Shown here in pieces: positions 1 through 12,200 of a stretch of DNA of 64,000 bases. The stretch is from Eumeta japonica. Its lineage: Eukaryota; Arthropoda; Insecta; Lepidoptera; Psychidae. Both the position numbers and the translations under genes were made by a program. Every line of letters starts with the position of its first letter. The first letter of the stretch is position 1. The stretch lies in the NCBI GenBank assembly GCA_005406025.1, contig BGZK01001242.1:62001-126000 (forward strand). The letters are read 5' to 3'. The notes under the pieces were generated by a model. That model saw only the letters and a list, made by a program, of their open reading frames with translations, was not told the origin of the DNA and did not search any database.

Positions 1-1943
1 TTTCTAAACTATACAAATCTAACAATTGCTTAACATATTAAAATATGCTAAGCCGTGTACTATTTTTATTACTTATTTATCATTTTTATGGCCGATTTTT
101 TTTTCATTTCTTTCGTTTCATTCATTCTTTCTCTACATCATTTACTGGATCCCTTTTCTATAGAAAACGTACGCGGCTACAGGACGAGGCGGGAACGAAA
201 TGAAAAACGACAAATACAAAGTTATATCACTTACACCTTTATTTACATCATAAAATCCAAGAGAATTGCACCCATCAACTAAAAATTGAGCAAAACCCAG
301 GCGAATCTCCGACCTGCCGGAGCTCGACCGGCAATAAGAAATCCCATTTATCCCGTCAAAATCGTAGCGATTGAAGCTTAGTTTTTTATGGATACGTAAA
401 AGGCACGAACAATAACTAATGTTTTTCAGCAGTTAGTTAAGGCACTTGCATTTACATTGTCCGTTCGAAGATCGATTTAGTTATATAAAAAAAATCCTAG
501 CTAATGACATAGTTCAGATATATAATTGTTTATTATAAAAAATTTAATGTTGAAAATTAGTAACTCTAACTGATACGAGAATAAATCAAACAAGAATAAA
601 ACACATAAAAGAAAAACCCAAATGTTTCCGGAAAATATTTTCTAATCAATTTTAATAAAAGGGAAAACGATATTTTATGAATGGTGATTTTTTTTTCTTA
701 AAACACCTTTTTCCCTTAGTTATTGACGTACCACAAAATCGATAAATTGCTCATATTTCCCTTACATCTATAATCAAATATGGAAAAAGATATCAAAAGA
801 TTCGTTGATTTCTTACAATCAAGTACAAAATATTGTGATACTTCCAGCTTTGTGCCGATTCAAAAGCAATGTGTTCGATGCGTGTAACTCTATTCATAAC
901 ACGCATTCATTTATTAATCATAAGTCCGTCTCCATTCCAACTTTATTATCCAATTTTCAATAATGGATTACTAAGACTTAATCCCAAAATCAAAGAGTTT
1001 TGAATTTACATTTAAACTGTTAAAATTTTTTAAAACAACCAACCCGTTTATTTTTTCATCTTTGCCTCTGATTGTAATTACATGGGTAATGATTTGATAG
1101 TTACTTATCAGGAATTATTTTGACATAAGACACATGATAATTTTGAGAATTCATGAAAAAAATGTATTTTAAAAAACTAAATTAATTAATATTCAACATC
1201 GCTACGCTTTAAACTTTGAGAATACAAAATGCGTAACAAAATGAATCTACTAAAATAATTGGTAGGTCTATTTTTTTCAATGACAAGTGCTCACAGGAGC
1301 CCCTTAATTTAATTAGCGACGACGTCCTACGATAAGGAGCCAATCTGCTAGCTCATTGTTGCATAACAGATTCTTTACATCCAAAATATGCTAGCGTAAA
1401 GAGGGACGGATAAAATAGACTAGTATCTAACATTTAAAATTTACACCATTACATGGGACCATACATTTTTATACATGTTGTATAAAATTTTGAATACGAT
1501 GGCAACCCCTTAGCCCGTATACAAACAAAACTTATAGAAAAAATATATTCATTTATTCGTTTATTTTAAACTACTTTTACGGTTATTTACAAAACAGTCC
1601 ATTTAGTAAGTAGAAATGAGAAGATATTGCAAAAAGGAAATTACAATAAAAATAATTCGTCACATTATTTGGAGAAAATGAAAAACAGAAATCCACGACA
1701 CCGTCTTCAATGTACTGTGCGGCCCCAATTGAATAGTTGACTTGATTAATTTATATATTTAATACAATCGGATTGAATTAACACATACAATTCAGAAAGT
1801 TTGCGACATGTAAAAAATTATTATTTTTAATCTACGAAAAATTAAAATTATTTATAAGGCAGTTTATTGCGTCAACGTGCAACACGGGCGTTGAGAGGGT
1901 TTTGATTGGGTGAAAAAAGCAAAAAAAAAACTTAAAGAAAAAT

Positions 1944-1995
1944 CGCTGCCCCCCTTTTGTACGAGCCATCAAACTCGTGCAAGAGGGGGGCAGCG
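1944..1995. repeat. Short hairpin, 22-nt arms
   Basis: Arms 1944-1965 and 1974-1995 pair with two mismatches around an 8-nt loop; the arms contain C6/G6 runs. It could be a foldback remnant or, less likely, a small-RNA precursor. Nothing shows that it is transcribed. Confidence 0.6.
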
Positions 1996-2631
1996 GAAAT
2001 GTCTGATGACACGCCTCGCGCGCAGTATTACAGGGAAAACAGGGAAATATAATTGCCAAATATCAGATTATAATTAAATGAAGGATTTACATTATTTAGT
2101 CGAGCATACCTATACCAAGGTAAATAATAAACCGCTTATATAAGAAAACCTTTTTATATAGGTTAATAGATGGCATGCTGATGAAAATTATCTGTTACAT
2201 TTTATTATTTCAAAATAAAAATTTATAAATACCATAGGATACAAAGCTGTACATTATTAACACAATATTGCATGACAAAAATCGATTTATATGTTTTGAT
2301 TGAATGAAAACATATTTTTTTTAGTACATTTTGTCTTTGTGGGAATGGGCTGGTTGTACAACCAATACCTTGATTTTTGTAAAGATTATAAAGTTATTGC
2401 TTTGACAGGTTATTATACAGTTGGAAGTAAAAACGCCATCTAGTGGTGAAATTTGACACTAAAACCAGAATGCGACCAATCGTTCACATCAGATCTATCA
2501 TAATGTAGACGATATCAAAAGAAATCTTATATATTACCAAAGTTTCTTGAAATTTTTTTCATTAAAATAAAAAAAACATATTTATCGAATTCATTTAGGT
2601 AGATAATTTGATATCGGGAAATTAGCTTAAT

Positions 2632-2637
2632 TTTATT
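2632..2637 (-). promoter_or_regulatory. Candidate polyadenylation signal of the CD36-family gene
   Basis: AATAAA on the minus strand about 500 nt past the stop codon at 3141, giving a plausible 3' UTR length. Such hexamers are common in AT-rich DNA, so this is position-based inference only. Confidence 0.3.
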
Positions 2638-3140
2638 AATTAAGGCGACACAGTACAAAAAAGAAAACACGAAGTAATTCATTTATCGGAAGAAGTCAAA
2701 TACCTACCCGTGGTTCACAATGCTACTGTATACATTTTTATAGAAGTTAAAAGCATTTAAAAGTGTCATACAGAGTTCATTTTCGAATATACTTATTGAA
2801 AAAAAAAATATGTTTACACTTTTTTAAACAACCGGCGCGTAATTTTTATAATTTCTATATTCTCATGATCTAAGGTAAATATATATTTTAAATATCTCTG
2901 TCGGCAACAGATGAAAGTACGTTACCCAAAAATGAAACAGATTTACCAGCTTATTTTATCAAATTCTAAGTACACCGACAAGAATAACAGGTTCTTAAAG
3001 GTATTTAGACCTTCCGCACGGTTGTGACCTTACTCTATGAATCAGACTTGACCGTACAAGCGCGATCTCGGTCTGCGATCGGAACTGCCACTACAATCGT
3101 TACTCTAGAACTACATTCTCCTAAAGCTCGTCCTCTCGTC

Positions 3141-3249
3141 CTATCTTCTGTTGAGCTCGTAGTCGTTGTCCTTGGACGGCTGCTTCTGCGCGAGGTGCTT
3201 GGCTATCGCGTGGCCTTCCAACTTCAGCGTGCTCTGACGATGGGAAGAC
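3141..3249 (-). CDS. CD36-family gene, last coding exon (cytoplasmic tail and stop)
   Basis: The acceptor 'ggttccag' precedes the exon. One nt completes a split Arg codon, followed by 35 codons and TAG at 3141-3143. It encodes a hydrophilic, Lys/Arg-rich tail with 'KLEGHAIAKHLAQKQ' and the terminus 'DNDYELNRR'. No classical dileucine or YxxPhi sorting motif is obvious. Phase fits the preceding exon exactly. Confidence 0.92.
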
Positions 3250-6200
3250 CTGGAACCGGAAACGACTTCTCATTTTCATCAAGGTATAATCTATGGATTA
3301 CTGATTTTAGATATAGTTACGTGGCAGCGAACCGAAATAGGAACAGAAAGAAAGGGATCAGAATCGAGACGATATCGCTACACGAACGAGAGCGCGACCG
3401 AGAGCGGGGCGCGGGGCAGGGGCGGGGGTAAGGGCGAGGCGGCGCGGCGGACCGAAGGGCTCGTATCTTACGAGGTAACGAAACATCTCTCGAGTTTCGA
3501 ATATCATTCAAACTATCGACAGTGCTGCCACCTCAACGAAAAGACGGTTAATCTGTATTTATTAATCAGAAAATTAAACTTTGTGATTACACGATGGAAC
3601 AAGACTAAGAAGAAAAGCTACCGCCTGCACCTACGGTATGTATTGGACGGTTCGTGAAATAGGCGAGTACTTAATTCATTGTAATAATCTGGAGAAGTGC
3701 AGCGAGCCAAGTCGCGGGGAGGGACTAGCGCGCGAAGGCTTGATCATGATCCGGCGCACACAAACACGACTCGATTCGTAAATACAAACCCCTCCCCGCA
3801 CCCCTCATCAGTAAGTTACCTGTACGACTAAAAGTCAAATATGTCATGTGTGCTCTCAGAAAGAGAATAAATATCGTTCTAATAAGTTTAAAATGAAAGC
3901 CGCTTGTTTTGAACCGACGACGGGCGAAGGAAATGTACCGATGAATATTCCATATTGTAATATAAAATTATTACACTTAACTAACACAACTGTAAATAAG
4001 ATTATATGAATCTGCATAGTCGACGTGCTGCATTGAAATGCAAAAGCCGCGATTAGCATTTAAACCTCATTGTTGCATTGGTGGTTAAATATTCTTATTA
4101 CATTTAAGGTAATACAGCTCCTTTATTTTAACTGGCAATATCTAAATAACAAATTTTCTGCAGTTATCTATTTCATAATAATTAAATCCGAATTTTAAAC
4201 AAGCTTTCACAATGTAGAGTATGTAAACGTATCAGTGGAGCTACAGGGACAAAAAATACTGTGCAATTCAAACGGTTTTAATATTCATTATCATTACTTT
4301 GATTAGCGAGTGTTATGCTGTGCCGGTACGAGGAGCAGAAACGTGGGTAACTGACCTTATGAGGCACGTGACGGCCAGCAGCACGAGCAGCAGGCCGAGC
4401 GCGGACAGCCCCCAGCCGAGCGCCGCGCGCGCCACCGGCGGCACCTTGGTCGCCAGCCGCAGCAGCGACGTCACTTCATCCGGCAGCTCGTTGATGCCCT
4501 GGAAGCGCACGCGTTACAAAATTTACACTAGAATTACTCTCGACGAACGCATTTACTTTTCCCTTCAACGTCAATCACGAAATAGTTATGATGTGAGTCG
4601 TTATTATTATAAACTCACGCCCATTTCCCAGAAGGGCAGGCAGAGACCACACATTTCCACATGACACCACCTTTGCATATCTTACTTGCTTCGATGACGT
4701 CCATTAATAATTTCATGCAATCTATTCGGTTACGGGTGCTTAAAAGGTGACTTTTCCTCAATATGCCACTAATTTAGTCTGCATTAGATTTCCTAGGGCG
4801 ACCCTTACCTCTTCTTCAATCTCACACACTCGTTCTGTTTCGTTTTGTCGGGGTCTTTATGCAATATTTTCAGAAGGCTAAACTACTTCATTATACCTTT
4901 TTCTACTTAAATCACTACCTCTTCCTTCAAACTACAGCATTCTCTGACATCGCTGTTCCTACATCTATCTTTCAAAGACACTCCACACATTCTGCGCAGA
5001 AATCGCACCTCCACTGCATTGATCACACTTTCATTTTAACTCACCCAATTGTGATCAGTATAGCCGTAATGTAACACCGTCGTGACATTAAACAGTTCCT
5101 ATATCGTAAAAGTTTAAGACCTTACGTGTACCAGAAATAGAGTTTATTTTACTCCTTCCAACTTTATTGAATTTGCCTTGTCTGAACGACATGTGATTTA
5201 TAACGGACGTGCTTTGATCTATAATTACCTTAACGAGAGATGCATGCAAGAGTCGTCCCATGTGTAGATCTGTGGTCGGTGCCTACCCTTTCGGGGAATA
5301 GGCGTGAGTTTATAATGATACGCTACAATGAAAATATTGTAGGATATTATGGGGCTTCTAAAAATACGCACCTCCTCGAACCACATGATGGGGAAGACTA
5401 TGTCCGGGAAGTTGGCCACCTGCTTGATGTCCACCACCTGCGACACGGCCAGGTTGATCTGTATGCGCGCGCGCGCCCTCATGGCGATGCCCATCTCCTG
5501 GAAGGCGAAAGGCGTTCGAATGAGTGACGTGATCAAGGTTGACGGGAGAAGAGCTCTAATACTAGCGAAGGTTCTAGATTGTCCCTTCAAATATAATAGA
5601 AATTCGTCAAGCGCGAATCGATTGAAATTCATCCATCGAAGGTGTGTTGTCTCATTTATTTTTAGGAAAAAATAAATATCAAAATCAGCACAATGTTATT
5701 AGTTTAGCCATAATTTATTACGCATTAACGGCTCTGTGCTACACTAAAAGACACGTGGTATCACTTCAAAAACCTCATTTTAGGCATTTTCAAACGGCGA
5801 AGATGCTGTGCAACGGAAGAGAATACAACGAAACACCGTTGAAGTCAGTCGCAAATTCTACATTGTTTTCCAAATTTTATAGAAACATAATATGAAATGT
5901 ATATTTTTATACTACAATGTAAAAAAAATGCAAACAAATTCTAACTAACCACTTAGCCGTCATAGAGGTGCTGAATAAGTTTACTTTTAAATAGGAACTT
6001 TTGAAGAAAAAAATCTGATAAAATATGTAAAATTTCGCACGGCTGACAATTTACTAAGTGCTTTGACGCATTTGATTTTCTTTTAATTGTCAGGTGACGA
6101 AATTTTGGGATCAAATTTAAATTATAGATATTTGAATTAATATTATTACGTATTTTTAGATTCTCTTATTCATTCATTGTAGAAATATTTCTAAAATTGC

Positions 6201-9200
6201 CAAGTACTCACAAAGCACTTATGGCTTTAGCTTTTCACTGCTACTAGCCGTTAAAACGTGCTTAGAAATACTAACTGTCAGAATCAAAATTAACTGACGA
6301 TTGAAATTGTCTACATTGAACAACGATATAGGATTTTCTGATTCGAAGGCTTTTATTACGTGTCGTCCTGGGCAGCATTTCAGGATACAAGGAAGAGTTT
6401 GCTGGAATTTATGACGAATCGAGTTCGTTCGGAACAAAGTGACTTACGTGATCGCCTGATGCGTAAACACGGATTATTTTTATTTCTAGTAACTAGTCTA
6501 TATCGATCACTATTTTTCTCAAATTATTCTAATTTTTCGTCATACAATATGCATTTTCATATATAAATTTAGGTGCCAGAATTATACTCTAATTTCCTCA
6601 AGGATTATAATTACGTAATGGCAAGTGGGAGCGTTAAGGAAGGGGGTCACGGAGAAAGAGACAAATAGAGACAGGGTGTCATATTGAGACTAGTCACTCC
6701 TTTCCCTGTAGAGGCATAATTCTAGCAGGGGAGTGATGAGCCAGCAGGCAGTCGTTCAAGGATGGATTTGGTGTGACTTCTATCCCACTCCTGCACTCGT
6801 ACCGGCTGCACGTCGATGTAGAGCCGGTGCTCCTCGGGGTTCGGCGGCGAGATGCCCTCGACGGCCAGCCTCAGGCTGTCATCGGCCAGGTAGAAGTGAG
6901 GGAAGCTCAGCATGATGGGAGAGTCTGGAAACATTGATGGCTTATTCTAGAAACATGTACCGTATGAGATACCAAATGAAACCCGTCTAAGCAAAGTTAG
7001 CAAATCGTTCGAGGGGCAATGTGTGCGCTTTTATAATAAGGTCCCAGCTGAAATTCAAAATTTATCATTTTACGGATTTAAACATTTCGTCAAACGGAAG
7101 TTATATGTCAAAGGCTATTACACCGTGTCTGAATATCTTAATGAAAAAAGCCCCATGGCATTGAACTGGTCGGCTACCAGTTTGCTTCATGTTATTACTA
7201 AGTGCTGTACTAAATTATTTTGTATCGATGAGTAAAAAAAAGCAAACCTTAAGTTTCTCGCCCATTATTCATTTCAAACGTGTGGTAATATTGTCGAAAA
7301 CACTTCGTTGATGACTTATTTCAAACGTAATTTCTATTACCTGTGACATATGTCACAGGTAATAGCTACATAGCTATTTTTAATTCGGTTTGAATATTAT
7401 AAAGTCGAGTCGATTATTTGCCATTTATTCAGGCGAGCTGTAATAATACAAACAACAACAATGATACATACATGCATACAATGACTGAAATAAATATAAA
7501 TAGGTTATAATGCTCACATTGGAGTTTGAAAATTCACTTTAGTAAAACATAGGAAATTTTTAAGAGTTGTTCTTTGCAGCTTGTTAATTTAGCTTATTCC
7601 TCTTTAAAAAATAGTGAATCTTATTTCAGACGGACTCCTATTTCGGTTTCAGTCGTATGGTTTTTACGAATAAGGCACTTTTCATAGCTATTTGAAATAT
7701 GCATAACAATTTTACAACTTTTTTTAAAACGTACGTATTCCGCGGTGCGATATATATTTTATTTAATATTTACTCACTGAAAGTGCATTTTAGGTGTTTG
7801 AAGTGTGAATGTAACCAGTCATAAAAATTAAATGTATTCGATTTAAACAGAATGTAATATAATACATTATTTTTTATTTATTATAATGTTAGTAATTAAT
7901 TTGATTTCAAAATATTGATAACTTGACACATTGACGACGTGAACCGATTACAATTCTAGTCCGGTCGGTGGCATTTGTAATAGACGGTCTTTTTTTCTAA
8001 AATACGTTCATACGACGTACAAGTTACAAGGGGAACAGTAAAATATTCTTTAAAATCCCTTTATCGTCCGTAGTTTGATCAGTTAATAATATGCAGATAA
8101 GTTTGTTGTTTAGTTTAACTTTGGTGTATGCGACCTTCGACTGTCCTGCACCCTATACGCCTATTCCACAACAGCCCTAAGCTTCCGGTAAAAGGTCACC
8201 TCGACTAATATTTCGATCCGATTTACTTTTGATTAATTTCAAAATTTTTCAGCCGACATTAATCGACAATTTTATAAGTTACAATTCCAAAATAAAAATG
8301 CCATCGCCCTGTGAGCACCTTAACGCGATGCGACGGGTCCAGCGTCTTCGACGTCGGTTGTCGGGCGGCACCTCGGTCGAGCGAGCCCCATCGTATCAGG
8401 TTTACGAATCACGAAACGTATGATATAATTAGAATTAAAATAAAACTCGTTGGTTAATTCGCCGGTGCGTGGAATCGAACGCGGCACCTCCTTCCTGTTC
8501 GTTCGAAGGCAAAGGCGCAGGCTTAACCACTCGGCCGCCGCCGCCGCCGATCGTGCCTAGACCTACTTTTTTTCTATACCAACCTAACGGAATTTTCGCC
8601 TTTACATCTAGAATGAATCCTTGTATAGACGACCCACGTCGGTTTGTATGATTCATTTAAACTGACGATAGTGAATCGCGGTATAGTATACTAAAAATTG
8701 TCTCTATTATATCATCGTGATATATATAAATCGACCAATGACAGCATTCATCACGAGCGAGCTGCAACGAAAGAACTAGGCAGTGCGCCGGCGCGCGCGC
8801 AGGCACGCACCGAACTGGCACAGGCTGACGTTGAAGAGGCCGTTGGGCGCGCACGGCGCCCCGGCCGGGCAGTAGCACTTGTTGCTGTCGTCGCTGGCGA
8901 ACACGTCCAGCGGCGGCGTGAAGCGGTAGGCGGTCACGCCCGACGGCATCGTTTCTTCGCGTAGGTATCTGTACAGGAAAATTATTTAATTATTTTTTCA
9001 ATATAATATTTAACAAAATTAAAAATATATATATAAGCTATAACAGCGATTTAGTTACATATATGTAAAACCGCTACGTGCTAAGTAGACAATCGTGAGA
9101 GAATTTGTCCTGACAAATTTCGTTGGCTATTAGACCGATAGTTAGATTTGGAAATTAACATGACGACCTAAAATTGGATTCAACATTGAAAGACATCGAT

Positions 9201-12200
9201 GTGTACGATACCGATACCGCTGTCGATTACGAGTAATGTGTGTTTTGTGTGCCACACACAGTAAGTTGAATGCCAAAGGAAACAGTAGAAAACGGGGAAA
9301 AGAAAGAAATTATAAACATATACAGATTTGCTCCAAACTTATCTCCAAATGTAAAAAAGGCGTTTTATTGTTATCTAGCTGGGTCGATATGTGGCTTTTT
9401 TATAGGATTTTTCATGGGTAAACTGTCACACGAACCACCAAAACGTAAGTATATCAATGTACGTAATGATCATAACTTAATATAAGTGCTTATCTCAGCT
9501 TTTAACTAGTCCACCACCGAGATATTATCCTACAAGGTATCACCCTTCCATACTCTTTTCATTTGAGAATCAGGGGATCGGGGAATTAAGTCCCTTCATG
9601 CTAACCACGCGCCGGTTGGGGTCTCTAACGACTGTCGTCTCTTGTGCTATAACGTTCGGAGCCTACGGCTCAACGTTGTTGTCTTTGACAGAGAGTGGGT
9701 GCTTTAACTAAGATTAAAGGCCACCGCCCGTGGTCTGGGATTCGAACCGATTACCTTCTGGTTAAAACGCAATTCTTTTGATCAATCTGTCATCTCGGCT
9801 CTTTAATACACCCATGTATTATAAAAATAAACAATTATTTTATTGATGAAATCAATTTACATTGACAGTCATCTAATGGCAAAGAGTTTTGTGTATTGTT
9901 TATAATATTTGTAAACTTTCGTCATTAGCTTATCCATGTTAGACTACAAATACGTTTACTTTTAAAATGACCACTGTATTTGATTGAGTAAGTGCTGTCA
10001 GAACTCACCAGTTTTTAAGAGAAATCTTATTCTTTATTTTGTCAGGGCTGTCAACGCCGACCTACTATTGTGACTAGTATTTTACAGCGCGGTGACGTAA
10101 GCGACAGAAGGCACGACCATTGGTCTAGCGTTCACAGCAAATTGCGCCGATTTGAGCTGTCATTGAAGCGGATGTGATTTTAAACGAGAAGCTATCTCTA
10201 ACGTTCTTTATTTTTTACAAACACCTTTTGCCGCGTTTTCAAATGACACATTAGTTTATGTACGGTAACACTTAGGTCGGTAAAATACTTAAATACGGTA
10301 ATTTGCCCGTTTACTTGTGCGTCAACCGCGCCTTAACTGAACGAGGAGGAGATGAGGATCTCATAGAATGTGTTTATTTCATTCGGTTGTTGTTTATTAT
10401 AACCGGCAGGTCTATCATGTAATAATTAGCAGATAGCAATCAATCGCGCGATCGTTGCGCAACAAGGACAGCAATACTTTTTGTATGACAAACGCATATT
10501 TCTGTCCTTTTTGCGCCGATGCTTGACAGCAATAATTGTACAATTTTCGTCTGTCGCTGATTGTTTGCTGTTAGGTAATAGACCTGCCGGACAAAGTCTT
10601 TACATGGAGGCGATTTTTATATTGTCGATATTGAACTCTTCATACGCTTCGCACATTTCGTCTAATATCTTATTAAATCTGCAATATATGTCTAGTTGAA
10701 TGTAGCTTAATATTGACATATCAATAATTCGTATAAAATAAAGTCTATTAATAACCGATTCACATGAATAAAATTCAAATAATTTCATGTAGTCACATTC
10801 AAAATGACTATATATGTCTTAGTAGAATTAGAGTGGTCGTCTGTTTGTGTGGATTTTTATGTAAAAGTATTTCTAAACAGCCAAATTAATTTTTATGCAA
10901 CGTTCAGTGGAGCTAGTATTGATGTCGATACTACATTAGGCGAGCAATGGAAATTATTTCAAACTGGTTATGTGTAATCGAACCTTTGTCGGTAACAAGA
11001 TAAGGTTTGAAGCAAGATACACAGAATGTGTTAATTAAGATAATGGTGAGCAATTCTGTTTACAATCTACTGCCATTTCAATGAAATTTGATTTTAAAAA
11101 AGGTTCTAAATATTGTACTAAATCTTTTGAATCTCGTAAAGACACAAAGCAACCTGCAGGCCTAGCATGACACTCTAGGATTGTCCTTCTCACGCTAACG
11201 TAGTGAGTGAAAGGGTTAGCTTTTTCAGAGAGACTTTTCTCTACGGCGTCGTGCTAGGAGGCTCTAGACGAACGGAGTCTCGATTCCGCGAGCTTCTATC
11301 GGTCGCCTGCGCAGGTGCGGATTTAAAATTTTATTCAGGAGAGGTATTTTCTAGGATTTCGTTAGGAAGGAGACTTTTTACCAACTAATCGTTTCATGCA
11401 TGTTGACTAAAAAACTACTTCAATTACACCCATTGCCTCTCCCCTGAATCCGCGCCTGCTCGTGCGAAATCTCACGTTACCGCTAGATAATGCGCGGGCG
11501 CACAATGCGTTCAATAGTGGCGCGGCGTTGCGTCACGCCGTTACCACAGCCGTGCTCTATTGTCCGTCCGCTGGTCCGTACGTAGCCGCGCGTACAGGAT
11601 GTTTATACGCATTGTTAAGACGACTATTTCTATGGAAACGTTTCATAAGCGCGTGCATAAATGAGGTAACGAACAACAATAGTCTGGGAGTATTTATCGC
11701 GTTCTGAATTAATTACGTTTCTTAAATGAACATTCTAGATTACGGGTACGTCGAATCACTTTCAGAAGGTAATCACTTCTAGATCATACAAATTCGCTTA
11801 TTTACTGCCACTTCTTAAAGTAGTGCACTCATCGTTTAAAACTGGTCGTGAAAAGTAGCAGCCGCTTCCACATTACGTCATTCACGACATGGCTCGTTCC
11901 TCCTGAAACTCAGTATATCTAGATGGATGAGGCTAATCAGTCGCTACTTTTATATCACTGCATTGTTTATTTATTTGCTCTTATTATTGTTATTCTAATT
12001 CTCCGATGAATGCTTTATTAACAACCCTTAGTAATCCTAAAACTCTGACCTTGTGGACGAAAGTACATAGCAAAATTCATTATTTCATTATGGGCGAGCA
12101 GACTCCGCAACTTTTCACCATATCATTGGAAGACGTTTTTAAGCTTTAAATTGGAAAGGATTTGGAATCAACGTTAATGGAGAATACATAACTCACCTTT

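Larger units (their letters stand above)
1..3140. other. Region downstream of the CD36-family gene (3' UTR and intergenic)
   Basis: AT-rich sequence with no convincing coding region; the open frames here have no recognisable domain. The 3' UTR of the minus-strand gene must occupy the right-hand part, just left of the stop codon at 3141. Other contents are a short hairpin at 1944-1995 and a CTCF-like 13-mer at 2434-2446. Nothing else stands out. Confidence 0.6.
4499..5371 (-). other. Intron holding an inverted pair of one dispersed repeat
   Basis: The intron between the IMWFEE exon and the C-terminal membrane exon. Most of it is one repeat family, present as a long plus-oriented copy (4609-5075) and a short minus-oriented copy (5243-5313), leaving little unique sequence. 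Confidence 0.75.
6925..8810 (-). other. Intron with LINE scrap, palindrome and SINE
   Basis: Contains a non-LTR C-terminal fragment (7000-7182), a 32-bp perfect palindrome (7334-7365) and a tRNA-headed SINE-like insertion (8420-8550). The rest is AT-rich with no recognisable content. Confidence 0.75.

Noticed and set aside
3024..3431. 135-aa plus-strand ORF
   Set aside because: It is the antisense shadow of the last receptor exon (3141-3249) plus intron; no domain.
8462..8545. Functional tRNA gene with long variable arm
   Set aside because: A and B boxes are present, but the 5' and 3' ends do not pair and the sequence runs into an AT-rich SINE-type tail.
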